Origin: Apus apus | Taxonomy: Eukaryota; Chordata; Aves; Apodiformes; Apodidae | Assembly (NCBI RefSeq): GCF_020740795.1 | Contig: NC_067286.1 | Location: 31,582,003 to 31,646,002 of the forward strand | DNA length: 64,000 bases | Direction: 5' to 3' | Part shown: in pieces, positions 27,013 to 36,790 of the stretch | How positions within the stretch are numbered: the stretch's first letter is position 1 | Layout: each line of letters opens with the position of its first letter | Translations under genes and position numbers: made by a program | The notes under the pieces: generated by a model | What the model was told of the DNA's origin: nothing | The model's input: only the letters and a program-made list of their open reading frames with translations | The model's database searches: none

Positions 27013-27789
27013 CTTGAAGGAAAAAAGGAAAGATTAACAAAAACAGCAGCAAATGACATAAAGAAAGAGCTCTGCACAGAGCTGATCAGCACAACTGGAA
27101 ATTTGTAATGATTTCCTGCATAGCAGTCCCCTATATACTGAGTATTCTATAAAGTGCTGTCAGGCAGACCACCCATAAGAAACATGATTTATTTCTCTAG
27201 AAGAGACACTACTCTTTGTGCTTTAGTAAAGTTTCCGTGTCTGATATTCTTTTTAGGACCTCCTGAAATAGTTTTTCTGACCCTCATCGTCCTCCTACAG
27301 TGAGCTACAGTGAGCAGTTGCCTTCTGCCTGTCTGCCTGCTGTAACATTTCTCTCAAGAACTTTCTGTTTCTGTCCTTTGAATGGATCAAATGCCTTTGC
27401 CCTCTTTGCTTATTAGTTGTCAGTCCCTCCATGGGTCTCAGCTGTGACACGTCTTTCCTTCTATGTTTTTTTTCTTGTGGGATTCAGGCAAAAAGAACCA
27501 TTTAAGAACATACTCCCATCTGTGACACTAAACACTGAACAATAAGTAGCATGCTATTAATTAATGTACAAAAATTCATTGGGTCTATGGTGTGCCTAGC
27601 ATCCTCACTCTCCTTACCCTGAAATTCTGTAGGGAGTTTACAACAAGCCAGCTATTTTGATAAACAGAACAGCAGCTCTTTCAAAGCACAGAAAAACTTT
27701 GACTTGAGAAACAGTAAAGAATATTGGTACAAGTGTTGCTTTCTGACTGGTCAGCTTGACATTTTCATGCCTATTTGCTAAAGACTCAC
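27013..27789 (-). other. GARIN2: GARIN2 intron
   Basis: AT-rich intron between a gtgagt donor and a pyrimidine-rich acceptor. Nothing else was identified in it. Confidence 0.7.
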
Positions 27790-28054
27790 ATTTTCTGGTG
27801 GGTTGGTTGGGCTGGGAGCTTTCTCATGACACATGCCCAAATCCTTGTCTTTTACATCAACTTTGGTATTGCTGGTATTTTCTGGGGGTTTCAGGAGAGA
27901 GATGAGCTGCAGCCACAGGTGGAATAGGTGTTCTTGCTGGTCTGGTGGGGCACAGAGCTCTAGATAATAGGAACGGCCATTTACTAACTTTATCATAAGG
28001 TGGTGATGATCTCTGCTGTGGACAGCAAGTTCCACAAGCTCCAAGGGCAAAAAC
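27790..28054 (-). CDS. GARIN2: GARIN2 exon, end of RAB2-binding domain
   Basis: The exon follows a T-rich acceptor (cccttttttttaatag) and ends at AAT followed by gtgagt. Its first base completes the codon begun in the exon at 28637-28839. The peptide includes FLPLELVELAVH, a hydrophobic strand, and a GRSYYLELCAPPDQQ segment followed by LFHLWLQLISLL. These are the hallmarks of the domain shared by FAM71/GARIN proteins (DUF3699), where a (Y)YL.L.AP motif and a W..LI.LL helix close the fold. The family binds GTP-loaded RAB2 at the Golgi and is mainly expressed in testis. Adjacent position to GPHN in the same orientation points to GARIN2 (FAM71D) rather than another paralogue. Confidence 0.85.
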
Positions 28055-28636
28055 CTATTAAAAAAAGGGAAATGATGCAGTAAGCACAAGTGGAGATTCG
28101 TCTTGAAGATACTGTGTCTGTCAAACCTACAGATTCCAGAGAAACTGGGATAGGAAGAAGCTGCTGAGTGGATTTGGACACGCTTCTTATGAGTGTCTCT
28201 AGCTGATTATGGAAGAAATACTGGGCAGCAGTGCACAGAATGGAGACAAAGGAAGTTGTCTTCTTTACAATGACCTTATTCCATTGACTTGTTCCCTGAC
28301 AATACTGTACCCCCAATCTTCCTACCAGCTTCCTGCTTCTGATATATTTAGAAAAAAGTTTATTAAGTATTCCTAGTCATCATCTATCTATACGCATGTG
28401 GGTAGCATTAGCCTGAAATGATGACTGAAGTGAGGCCTAAAGGTGTGTACTTAAACTTAAGAGGTTCTCCTAATTTTACTGTGCTAATGCTAGGACAAAG
28501 AATCAGTGCAAATATGAAATCTGTTAATAAACTAACCTTCAAAAGAAGGAAAAAGCTGTATGGAAATGGGAAATACGTTCATATTTCTTATCTACTCTCT
28601 TCAATAAATATTTAACTCTTCTCAATGCTAACTGAC
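28055..28636 (-). other. GARIN2: GARIN2 intron
   Basis: Short intron between a gtcagt donor and a T-rich acceptor. No other feature was seen. Confidence 0.7.
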
Positions 28637-28839
28637 CTGGTAAGTTCGAGCTGTTCCATTTGGGATGGCTGCTCTGAGGCTTTCCAGATGTTTGGCACAC
28701 TTTCCTGTGGGGACACGGACACCTCACGTGCAACCAGCATTGCATTGGGCAATGGTGAACCAGGACTGGCAGCACAGATGCCAATGGTCACGCAGCTGGT
28801 TTTGTTATGGATAGAAATTCGTTCCCCTCTCTGATTAAC
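28637..28839 (-). CDS. GARIN2: GARIN2 exon, middle of RAB2-binding domain
   Basis: A 203-nt exon entered in phase 0 after the acceptor gtctgtttttgttcag and left after two bases of a codon (ACCAG followed by gtcagt). It encodes VNQRGERISIHNK and a TIGICAASPGSPLPNAMLVA segment, matching the family pattern in which a polar N-x-x-x-x-VT(I/V)GI core precedes an 'LPN-hydrophobic' strand. It ends in LELTR, which joins to FLPLELVEL in the next exon, the characteristic LTRFLPL junction of the family. No frameshift or stop was seen. Confidence 0.85.
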
Positions 28840-30380
28840 CTGAACAAAAACAGACCTCATCAGAACTGATGTTTGTCATATGATCTTTCAGAGAATATAC
28901 TACCAACACATTTCATGGTGTTCTGGCTTGGGTTGCCCTAGAGCTTATGTATTGAGTTGGTGGGAAGAGAGGGAAATGTGGGATAACCAAACAGGAATGT
29001 CTATGAATGAAGAGAGGAAAGAATAATGAAGATAAAAAGGGACTGGAAATCATTGGCTCTTGTGTAGTCCCCATCATTGGGTATCTGACTGCTGCGGTCA
29101 GAAACTTCTTGAATGTAATTACCTTGAATTTTTCTTAGTGTAAACATGCTGGAAGAGGCACTCTGTTCTGATTATTCATTGTCTTTATCAGCATTACTGT
29201 GATATTAATGAGACCTGGTTATGAACCAGGATCCTGCTAGGTGCTGTACAAACACAGAATTGAAAAATATCTCATGTAATTTATGTGTAAGACATGAAAT
29301 TACAGAAAGAGAAAAATGAGAATATGTAAGAAGACAAGAATGAGTTTACAAGTATGATTGAATCACATTATGTACCATTGTCAGGATTTGGTTTTGGTAG
29401 GTATGACAGGAAGAGTGTGTCCTAAGAAGGAATTTGAGGGATGATAGTGCATTAAATTTGTGTTTATCTAGTAGAATCTCCTCCCAAGAGTGAGAGACAA
29501 TATGTAAAGAAAGATCAAAGGCTTTTTTTTTCCTTTCTTTTTTTTTTTTTTTTTTGCCTTTTCCATGTTACTGTAGAAGAGTCAGTGACGGAGCTGTTTT
29601 CTTGGGCTGATTTGCTACAGCAACTGCCTCCTTGATAGTAAATAAGGTTTGATAAATAAAGCAGGGATAAATCATCAAGTACCTTGAAAACAGAGACTGG
29701 CAGCTAATTAATGTTCTGCATGTGTATCAACAATGCAAAATTGAATTAATCAAAGCAAGACCAAAGGATGTTGTAATTATCAAAGTGAGGTGATGAAATC
29801 CAGTGAAAAACACAATTGAAATACATCACATAATGAGAATTCAGATGCTTTAGACACACTGTGAATGCAGAATTGCAGGAGCATATCTTGTTCTTTGGCC
29901 AGTGCTTAGGGTAAGGGATAGGCAGGGTAGTGATATTGCCTGCAAGGGTACTGGAAGTTGTCTGTGGGATGAGATTTTCTGGGAAAGGCTGGCTGCCATC
30001 TAGGCTACATTGAACTGCTTTTGATGGCTAAAAACCTTAAAGAGATCACACAGAATCAGAAATTTCCTGGAACAGTCCTAGCTGTTGCTACAGGAAGGAG
30101 TTGGGGCTGACAACAAAAGGTGAAAATATCAATTTTTGACCTCCTTCTCTAAATAGCAGCATTACTGTTGCTGTGTTTCTGGACTTGTCTTTAAAGTGTG
30201 AACAAAATCAGTCTATTGGAGAAGGGAAACATTATATCCATATGTGTGTTGTAAACAGAGAATAAGAATGGTGAGAATAAATGAGTGAAGAATATCTGTA
30301 GAGGGAGTAAAAAAAGGGTAATAATTGCAAGCAATTTTATCTTGAGCACGCCAAATGATTTCATGTGAATGACTTTTTAC
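28840..30380 (-). other. GARIN2: GARIN2 intron with T-tract
   Basis: Intron of about 1.5 kb. It holds a long interrupted plus-strand T-tract at about 29523-29555. No coding exon was found in it. Confidence 0.7.
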
Positions 30381-30520
30381 CTCAACAAACTTGCTTTCAA
30401 AGATGGGAGCAAAGGTAAAAGGAGAATATTCTCCTTGGTTAAGAAGTCTCCGAAGGTCACCCATAATGGACGTCTGACTTGAACTGATGCCCTTAAAATC
30501 AAATTTGGTATCCATTTTGC
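30381..30520 (-). CDS. GARIN2: GARIN2 exon, N-terminus of RAB2-binding domain
   Basis: The exon starts after the acceptor tttctgttttgtgaatag and ends with GAG followed by gtaaaa, in phase 0. An ATG at 30515 opens the frame MDTKFDFKGISSSQTSI, followed by a LRRLLNQGEYSPF segment and an APIFESKFVE segment. The 'L..LL..GEY.PF...P.FES.F' signature is the most recognisable part of FAM71/GARIN proteins. With the three downstream exons the product is about 286 residues. Because an acceptor precedes the ATG, at least one further 5' exon (untranslated or coding a short N-terminus) must lie to the right; I could not find it. The start codon is therefore provisional. Confidence 0.85.
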
Positions 30521-33403
30521 CTATTCACAAAACAGAAACAAATTTACAAGTTAAAGGGAATAGAGATAAAAAGGGTTGTATTATGAAAAGAAGCAAGCAT
30601 AATCCTTCCTGATTTATAGGTTTTAATTATACTATTAAAGGGCAGAACATCTCCCCCCTGTACACACGTTTTTCAGAACGTGCAATCTCAAGTGCAACGA
30701 GGAACTTAGCAAAGCTTTCTTACAGCTCTTGACTCCTCTTTTACTATTTATTTTCAGAAACAGAGGCTGTGAATTTATAAACACTGGTTTGAATGTGCTA
30801 TTTTATACTTCAGTGTGTTCTTGTTTATAAGTAGTCTTGTATATTTTTGCTGCTGTTAAGATAATATTTTTTGTTGATGTATTTTTCACATAAGTATAGT
30901 GATGTAGTTTGCAAACAACAGCAGGAACCTTTGGGTTGTTCTCAGTGCTAGATGGTGATTTCTATCCTTGAATCTCTTGGTTCACATATGCTTTTATCAG
31001 GAGTCAAGAAGAGGACCGGACTTAGGCGACATTCTAAAGTAAAAAACCTCCAGCGGCTGACCAGGCTGACCTTAACAGAAAAGCTGGAGAATAAGTGATG
31101 TAATACTGATTGACTCACTGGGGCGGGGAGGCTGGGAGGGAATTCAAGGCTGCTCAGTAATTGCATTTCATATATATTTAGTAAACAGTAACATTTTATT
31201 AAACGAAGTAGGTATTTTAAATTTTAATTTTTAATTATTATTATTATTATATTGTTTTAATAATAAAAACATTATTTAAAAATAAATGTTATTAACCCAA
31301 GTAAAATAATTTTTTCATGATTGCTCAGTAAGTGCCAAGAACAGAGATACCTTGCTGCTAAATTTTTAAAAAAGTAGATGTAGTAAACTGCGTCCCATTC
31401 ATACCTTGTTTCATGCAGGTCAGTCCATTTCTTACACAGAAGGGTATGTCCAAGAAAAGAGAGGACATCAGTGTGTTGGTCCCTTGTGTGGAGCCTGCTG
31501 GAATTGTTCCAGCATTAGAAATTCATGATTGGCAGCATCATCAGCCACAGCCTTGGTGATACGGTATCCCTGCTTGAGCTTCTTTAAGGAGTGATAATAT
31601 GAAGCCAAGTGGTATGTGGATGCATGTCTGTGAGGCTGCAAGCTGTAACAGGCAGGCAGGGTGGTTTGGAAGAACCCGGCTTCATCACTGCTGGCATCAC
31701 AATACATCACCTGGTTTGTGTTCTCACCAGTTCTATTTCTTGGTTACATGTTAGTAGCAACAGGTAGCATAGATTCACCTGTAACAGAAGCACATTAAGG
31801 GCATGACAACATCAGAGATTTCTCCATAAGTGTTGTCCATGCAATGCAGGCTGCCAGGGAACAGCAAGATTTGGTCTGCTCCATGAGAGATGATGAGCTA
31901 TGAGCCAAGAATCACCTCAGCAGAGGCATTGCTTCCAACAGCCAAGGTATAGTCTTCCAGTCCAGCAGAATTCAAAGTGAATGGGCTGAGCAGGATGGTG
32001 GTAAGAGGGTCTGATGACAGGTAGAGACATGAAGAGGTGCAGAACTAGATCTGGAGTCCCTCCTGAGACTCCATTCGAGGAGTCCAGTCAGAAGCAACAG
32101 CAGGCAGGGCTGGAGACAGGGCTGTAACAGGTGTCCAAGGAACTCCACCCTGGAGTCAGGGCTAGCAACAGATACACCTATAGCCTCTCTCCAACAAGGA
32201 CTAGGGGTCCGGGCCAGGGCTTAAGTGTAGCTCCCAGACCCATGGGCAGGGGCTGGAGGTCTGGGGGGTGGAGATCCCAGGGGAGACTGGTCAGGGCAGT
32301 TCATATTGGTGCACTCAGGGCCCTCGCCTTAGGATTAATGAGCCAATTTAAAATGGAGCTTGTATTCATGTGTCTTGCACTGGTTTGGAATTTTTAGCTT
32401 CTCTCTATACATTCTATTTTAGATCAGTCAGATGATGCCATAATGAACCTAACGATGTTAACTCCTTTTTTTCACCTTATGTGGTAACACCACTTCTTCC
32501 AACTCAGCCTGACGCTTGGACGGGGTTCAGGCTCTGAATGAGCACGAGGCTGCTTGAAGCAGAATCAATATTGCAAAATAAGAATAACATTGTCTGACAT
32601 TTTAAAGAACTGTTGTGCAATCTCCTCTGCAGGTGCAGTCTCCTCTGGGTAGGTAAACATCCTGCCTTGCTTACATAGGGCCCACTGTAGGACTGCCTGA
32701 TAATACTACATACTGACACAGCAATTGCCAGCAGAAACACTTTATGCTCTCTTCGCTATAGAAGACAACTCTGATCCAGCGTGGAAAACACAGTTGCTTT
32801 TCTTTCCCAGATGATACAGACCCCTCACTCAGATACACACACTGGTGCACACACAGAGATTGTCATCTCTGCAGTAGCTGGCTTTGGACATAAAGTCCAC
32901 CCAGTAGCTGGTCCTGGATCCTTGGTCTTTCTAGGTGCCTCCCCCCTGGAGACACCTGTGCACACGCACTAATGAGTCTTGTGTGACCTGCAGACCCCAA
33001 GGTCTCTTCATAAGCCATCTTGGACTCTGCTGGTCCCCCAGCAGCTAGCTGCTCCCATGGTCTTGCCTCTTCCTCACCCAGGAAAAAAGTTAGAAATTAC
33101 ATTTAATAAGATAGTATAGACTGTCATGATGGGGAAGGGTATAGGGCATGGCCAGACAAGTGTACTTGTTCATACTTGACCAGCCCTTTTTATCCCTTTA
33201 TCCCTGTATTTTCCTACATCTGTTCCTCCCCAAATCCCATACAACTATCCATTATATCACTTTTGATTCCTCTCCTAAACATCCCATAAAAATGTTATGC
33301 AATCCTAAAATGGTCTTTCCCTGCATCTCATAACTGCACCTCAACCTTCAGGCAGTAACCTCCTGTAAATCATGAGAGTCCTTCCATTGCCTCTTCTTGA
33401 TAG
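30521..33403. other. Intergenic or intronic sequence, unplaced
   Basis: A very AT-rich stretch with ATT repeats at 31200-31300 is followed at about 31440-32360 by a more GC-balanced block that may be an old repeat or an LTR, but I could not identify it. The unplaced 5' exon of GARIN2 could be here. No other gene was seen. Confidence 0.4.
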
Positions 33404-33408
33404 GTTTC

Positions 33409-33504
33409 TGTCACCGTTTGACTCAGGTCCGACAACAATGCTCTCGATCCCCTCCCCCCCCCACCCAGTCAGGGAAGGAGAGAGAGAAAAGGAGAGAGAC
33501 TTGG
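33409..33504 (-). repeat. 3' LTR remnant (last 96 bp)
   Basis: The sequence is identical to 34398-34493, the downstream end of the 5' LTR, and stops abruptly at 33504 where it runs into the body of the element. It keeps the CA end and the adjacent target-site duplication but lacks the U3, TATA-like and polyadenylation signals. The open frame of the element body reads into it and terminates inside it. Confidence 0.9.
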
Positions 33505-34335
33505 TTTTTTATCTGTCTGAGAGGTACCTGCTCCATCATCTGATTTAGAATCCTTCCCTTCCTCACCGTCAGCCTCTGTCTGAGAGGTACCTGCTCCATC
33601 AACTGTATTAGGATCCTCTTCTTCCTCACCCTCACTTTCTGCTGCTTTTGTCTTTGCCTTGCTCCTAGTCACAGGGTTAACTAGCTTGGTTCGCGATGGA
33701 TCAGGCTTTTTCTTTGTAGAAGCAGTTGCTTTTGTAGCAGCAGGAGTGGTGGTATTGGCAGCAGTGGTGTTGGCAGCAGCAGTGGCAGCAACATTGCCTG
33801 TGGGGGAATGGCAGTGAGCAGAACAACATCTGGCCCTACGCATCCACAATATATTATAAACATTCAGCAAAAACATCCCCACTGCAACCATGCTATTCAC
33901 ATCAAGAGCTGGGAGATTCAGCTTGAGAGAATATGGAGAGGTAAAATTGAACCAGCTATTGCTGTTACCAACATGGACCGTTCTATTCACTTTAGGAGTT
34001 GTACCAGTAGGACTAGCAGTGTAACTGTACACATACAGTGTCCCCATAGAGAACAGTATCATCATCCCTAGGATCACTAGGCTGGTAATGATACGGTTGA
34101 TTATGGCTACAGTTCTGTCAATAAACCACAGAAGAATCACAAGAGCAGCTACAAAGAGCAGAATGCCCTCAGCTACATACCACATGTACAATTGCAGGTT
34201 TGGAAAAAGATCCAATAGATTCATTGCAGCAAGTGTCTGTTCAGTTTTCAATCCGTCAGCACACTCAGCAGAATTATTGCTCATTGCTATCTGAGGGATT
34301 CCTCCCCTCAGAAATGGAATTTTGGACACTCCCAA
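33469..34335 (-). CDS. LTR-element ORF: three-helix membrane protein with acidic tail
   Basis: A 288-codon frame begins 35 nt after the primer-binding site; a second in-frame ATG at 34284 (MSNNSAEC) may be the true start. Hydrophobic segments lie at about residues 51-72, 82-105 and 147-165. Between the second and third are possible N-glycosylation sites (NRT, NFT). After a Cys-rich turn (RRARCCSAHCH) comes a Thr/Ala-rich linker, a basic stretch (TKKKPDPSRTK, TRSKAKTK) and an acidic tail in which DGAGTSQT occurs twice, 21 residues apart. The last dozen residues come from the LTR remnant. There is no zinc knuckle, protease, RT or furin site, so it is not an ordinary Gag, Pol or Env. The spacing of the three helices resembles TMEM109-type proteins by eye, a weak impression. 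It may be a captured host gene. Confidence 0.6.
   Translation of the reverse strand: MGVSKIPFLRGGIPQIAMSNNSAECADGLKTEQTLAAMNLLDLFPNLQLYMWYVAEGILLFVAALVILLWFIDRTVAIINRIITSLVILGMMILFSMGTLYVYSYTASPTGTTPKVNRTVHVGNSNSWFNFTSPYSLKLNLPALDVNSMVAVGMFLLNVYNILWMRRARCCSAHCHSPTGNVAATAAANTTAANTTTPAATKATASTKKKPDPSRTKLVNPVTRSKAKTKAAESEGEEEEDPNTVDGAGTSQTEADGEEGKDSKSDDGAGTSQTDKKPSLSPFLSLLP
33517..33602 (-). repeat. 63-nt period duplication in the ORF tail
   Basis: The plus-strand string ctgtctgagaggtacctg, followed by ctccatca, occurs at about 33518 and again 63 nt later, giving the two DGAGTSQT copies of the acidic tail. The intervening bases have diverged, so the duplication predates the insertion. Confidence 0.8.
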
Positions 34336-34369
34336 TTGATGAAAATGTGTAATCTGGGCTTAAAATCAA

Positions 34370-34387
34370 GCCCCACGTTGGGCGCCA
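34370..34387 (-). promoter_or_regulatory. Primer-binding site, tRNA-Lys type
   Basis: The minus strand reads TGGCGCCCAACGTGGGGC, the lysine-tRNA complementary site known from HERV-K-type betaretroviral elements. It lies 10 nt inside the 5' LTR end; most retroviruses have only 0-3 nt between the two. Confidence 0.9.
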
Positions 34388-34397
34388 ATTAAATTGT

Positions 34398-35098
34398 TGT
34401 CACCGTTTGACTCAGGTCCGACAACAATGCTCTCGATCCCCTCCCCCCCCCACCCAGTCAGGGAAGGAGAGAGAGAAAAGGAGAGAGACTTGGCTGGATT
34501 GAAAACTAAACTACACAGCTTTAATTAAAACACTAATGAATCACACAAGAAAATATATACAATTATATACAGATATATTCAGATATGGGCAAAAGCCTCT
34601 CGCCTCCCCCCACCCCCAGCAACTCCCACAGCACTCCCCTGAACTGGCAAGAGTCCCGAGAAATCCCGGAGCCGCTGCTGGAGAAAGTGGAGAGTTATGA
34701 GGGTCAGGAGAGCTCGAGCCTAAGGGTCGGCGGTGATGGATGAGCAGAGTCCTCCCCGGACGCCGGCCATGGACGGAAAAAGCGGCGAGAAGAAGGAGGA
34801 AGCTGTCTTCTAAGATCTCTGTCCTTCCTCTGAGCTTACGTAGATATATGGAATGGAATATCTTTGGCCAATTTTGCTGTCTGTCTAACTCAGCCTCCCA
34901 CGGGGGGGTCAGAGATCTCCCCATAGTGGCTGAGCCGGCGGAGTGAAGGTGCAACCTTGAAACCTCAGTAGTTAGAAAAACATTCCACTGTCTTATCAGC
35001 CTAGCAGAACACACAGTTGCTAGCTAAAAGAAAGCTTACTGAAGGAAGAAAAAGTCAGTGAAAAGAAAATTGGCTTAATCCTGGCTCAAACCAGGACA
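34398..35098 (-). repeat. 5' LTR, 701 bp, complete
   Basis: On the minus strand the LTR begins TGTCCTGGTTTGAGCC and ends ACGGTGACA. A TATA-like stretch (tgtatatatttt) lies at about 34551-34570 and an ATTAAA polyadenylation signal at 34520-34525, placing the transcription start and R region near 34530-34500 and U5 to the left. It is likely still able to act as a promoter reading leftward into the membrane-protein frame. Short frames inside it are accidental. Confidence 0.85.
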
Positions 35099-35103
35099 GT
35101 TTC

Positions 35104-36369
35104 ACACCTGGGCTGGGGATGAGGGGCTCCTATGACAGCCCTGAGGCCCAGCCAGGGAGTCCCTGTGAGTCCTTAACTTCAGTTCCCACCTGCCATTGTG
35201 CCCTTGTGCTCCTCTGGGTTTGTGGAGATTGGCTGATTACTCCTGTGATGGGCCGGGGAGTAGCTGGGGCAGGGTGTTATTCAGGTTCTCCCACTTGCCA
35301 TCCCTTCTGTGCTGCTTTGTGTGTGCGTGCTTTTTATCACTCCCCCCAACAAAGGACTGTTATTTTTGTTAAGTTGTAGGGTTTTATGTTGTTTTTTTAA
35401 AAATCTAACCATAGCTGACACTTCTTAAAAAATCTCCAGCTAGTGGAGAAGGCAGCATGACTCCTGAGCAGCACAGGTTGCCAAAAGCATATTAAATCCT
35501 GTCTTCCGCTCTGTTCTCTGGCTTTTCATAGCACATTGGGCAAATTGATTGGATTTGGCCAGTAGGGAGTAAATTACAGAAAGTCAGTCATGGATGTACA
35601 GTGCCAACTATCTTTGTTTAGATGGGTTCAAGTACCATTGCATCTGCATGGGTACCTCTCCCCCCCTGAAAGATGGGCAGATGAATAGCTCTCCAGCCAT
35701 TTTTAGTTTCATTATTCAATACCTTTAGTGGTGAAAAGCTACCTAGGGCTGACACAAAAGCCTGAACAGGCTGTGCTTGCAGAAAGGCACACTGCACCAT
35801 AAACAACTGGCTGTGATCAGCATTGGCTCCAGTTCACTCGCCTACACTTTCCTGTGAGCTAATTTCCTTAAGTACAGCACATGCACCTACCAGGGAGCTC
35901 TGCAGAGCCACATCCCAACAGATTGCCCACCAGTCTTCAACCTGAACGTGCCTGTTCCAGCAATCTCATCCAAATATAAGAAAGCTATAGAAAAATATTA
36001 GGCCAGATTTTTTTCACTGCAGCTTCTCTATGTATACACAAGGGTGGTCTTGCCTTAGGTGAGATTTATTAGGTCATCTGGCAGTTCTCCAAAGTAATGC
36101 AACAGCATCCTAAAAGAAGGATACAGATGAAGAGCCTGTCTGCACCACTGGGCAATCCACCTGGCAATAAGCCACAAGGACAAATTAGTCATAATAAGAT
36201 GAAGTATCAAGGTTATAGCATAGCTTTCAAATCACCAAAGCAGGTCTTTTTACACAGAATATAACAGATTCTCAGCTGAATTAATCAATGCAGTTTCCAT
36301 TATCAGATTAAATTAAAGGCAAGTAGATTAAAGGAAGATACTAGTTTACCAGGACCAAAAACTGCAGAT
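35104..36369. other. Intergenic sequence, no gene seen
   Basis: The first 300 bases are GC-balanced and may belong to an older repeat into which the LTR element inserted. The remainder is AT-rich. No exon was recognised. Confidence 0.45.
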
Positions 36370-36790
36370 GGACTGCTCAAAATTGAGTGGAAGTGAGTTA
36401 AAACAGCTGAGGAAATTCAACACAGATAAAAGTAAAATGATGCATATGAAGAAAACATTTTCTTGAACCATCATTGTAATTTCTGCTTTTACATTGACTG
36501 CTGCCAATTAGTAATGAGAATTTAAAGTTATCTGTACTGTAAGATCCATGGAAACACATTGGTCAGAAGCACTGAAGAAAAATCAACATTAGGAAGCAGA
36601 GAACAAAGGGGAGTCATAATGTTGTGGTTATATGTGATAGTGATGCCTTTCAATACTGTGTGCAGTTCTGGTCTCCTTGTCTGACAGAGACAAAACTGAA
36701 AAGAAGCAACAGGGACAATCCAGTTTATGGACTCTTGGAGATGGAACATAACCCAAAAGGGCAGACTACATAGATTAGGACTCTTAATCC
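36370..36790 (+). repeat. Ancient CR1/L3-like LINE fragment
   Basis: The plus strand carries decayed but recognisable CR1 landmarks in the right order: aaattcaacacagataaaagt (equivalent to the KFN-x-x-K segment), later aatactgtgtgcagttctgg (the LEYCVQFW segment of CR1 reverse transcriptase), then gggacaatccag and an agactacatagattaggactctt segment. Frame is lost throughout. It resembles the old CR1 groups shared by amniotes rather than the young bird CR1 at 56 kb. Confidence 0.65.

Larger units (their letters stand above)
33404..35103 (-). mobile_element. Compact ERVK-like LTR element with target-site duplication
   Basis: The element occupies 33409-35098 and is flanked on both sides by the same 5-bp sequence gtttc (33404-33408 and 35099-35103). 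Read on the minus strand it contains a complete 5' LTR (TG...CA), a primer-binding site complementary to lysine tRNA of the HERV-K/betaretrovirus type, one open reading frame, and only the last 96 bp of the 3' LTR. The 96 bp are identical in both LTRs, including a run of nine C, so the insertion is evolutionarily young. No gag, protease, polymerase or envelope signature was seen, so the element was mobilised in trans. The 3' end of the body and most of the 3' LTR are missing, most simply through a deletion after insertion. It lies between GARIN2 and GPHN. Confidence 0.85.

Noticed and set aside
33469-34335. Reading the LTR-element frame as an ordinary Gag or Env
   Set aside because: No CCHC zinc knuckle, no late domain, no furin site or fusion peptide followed by a single anchor; it has three membrane spans and sits directly behind the primer-binding site.
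34541-35014. 157-codon minus-strand frame inside the 5' LTR
   Set aside because: It lies in LTR U3/R sequence, overlaps a plus-strand frame and spans promoter signals; no reason to think it is translated.
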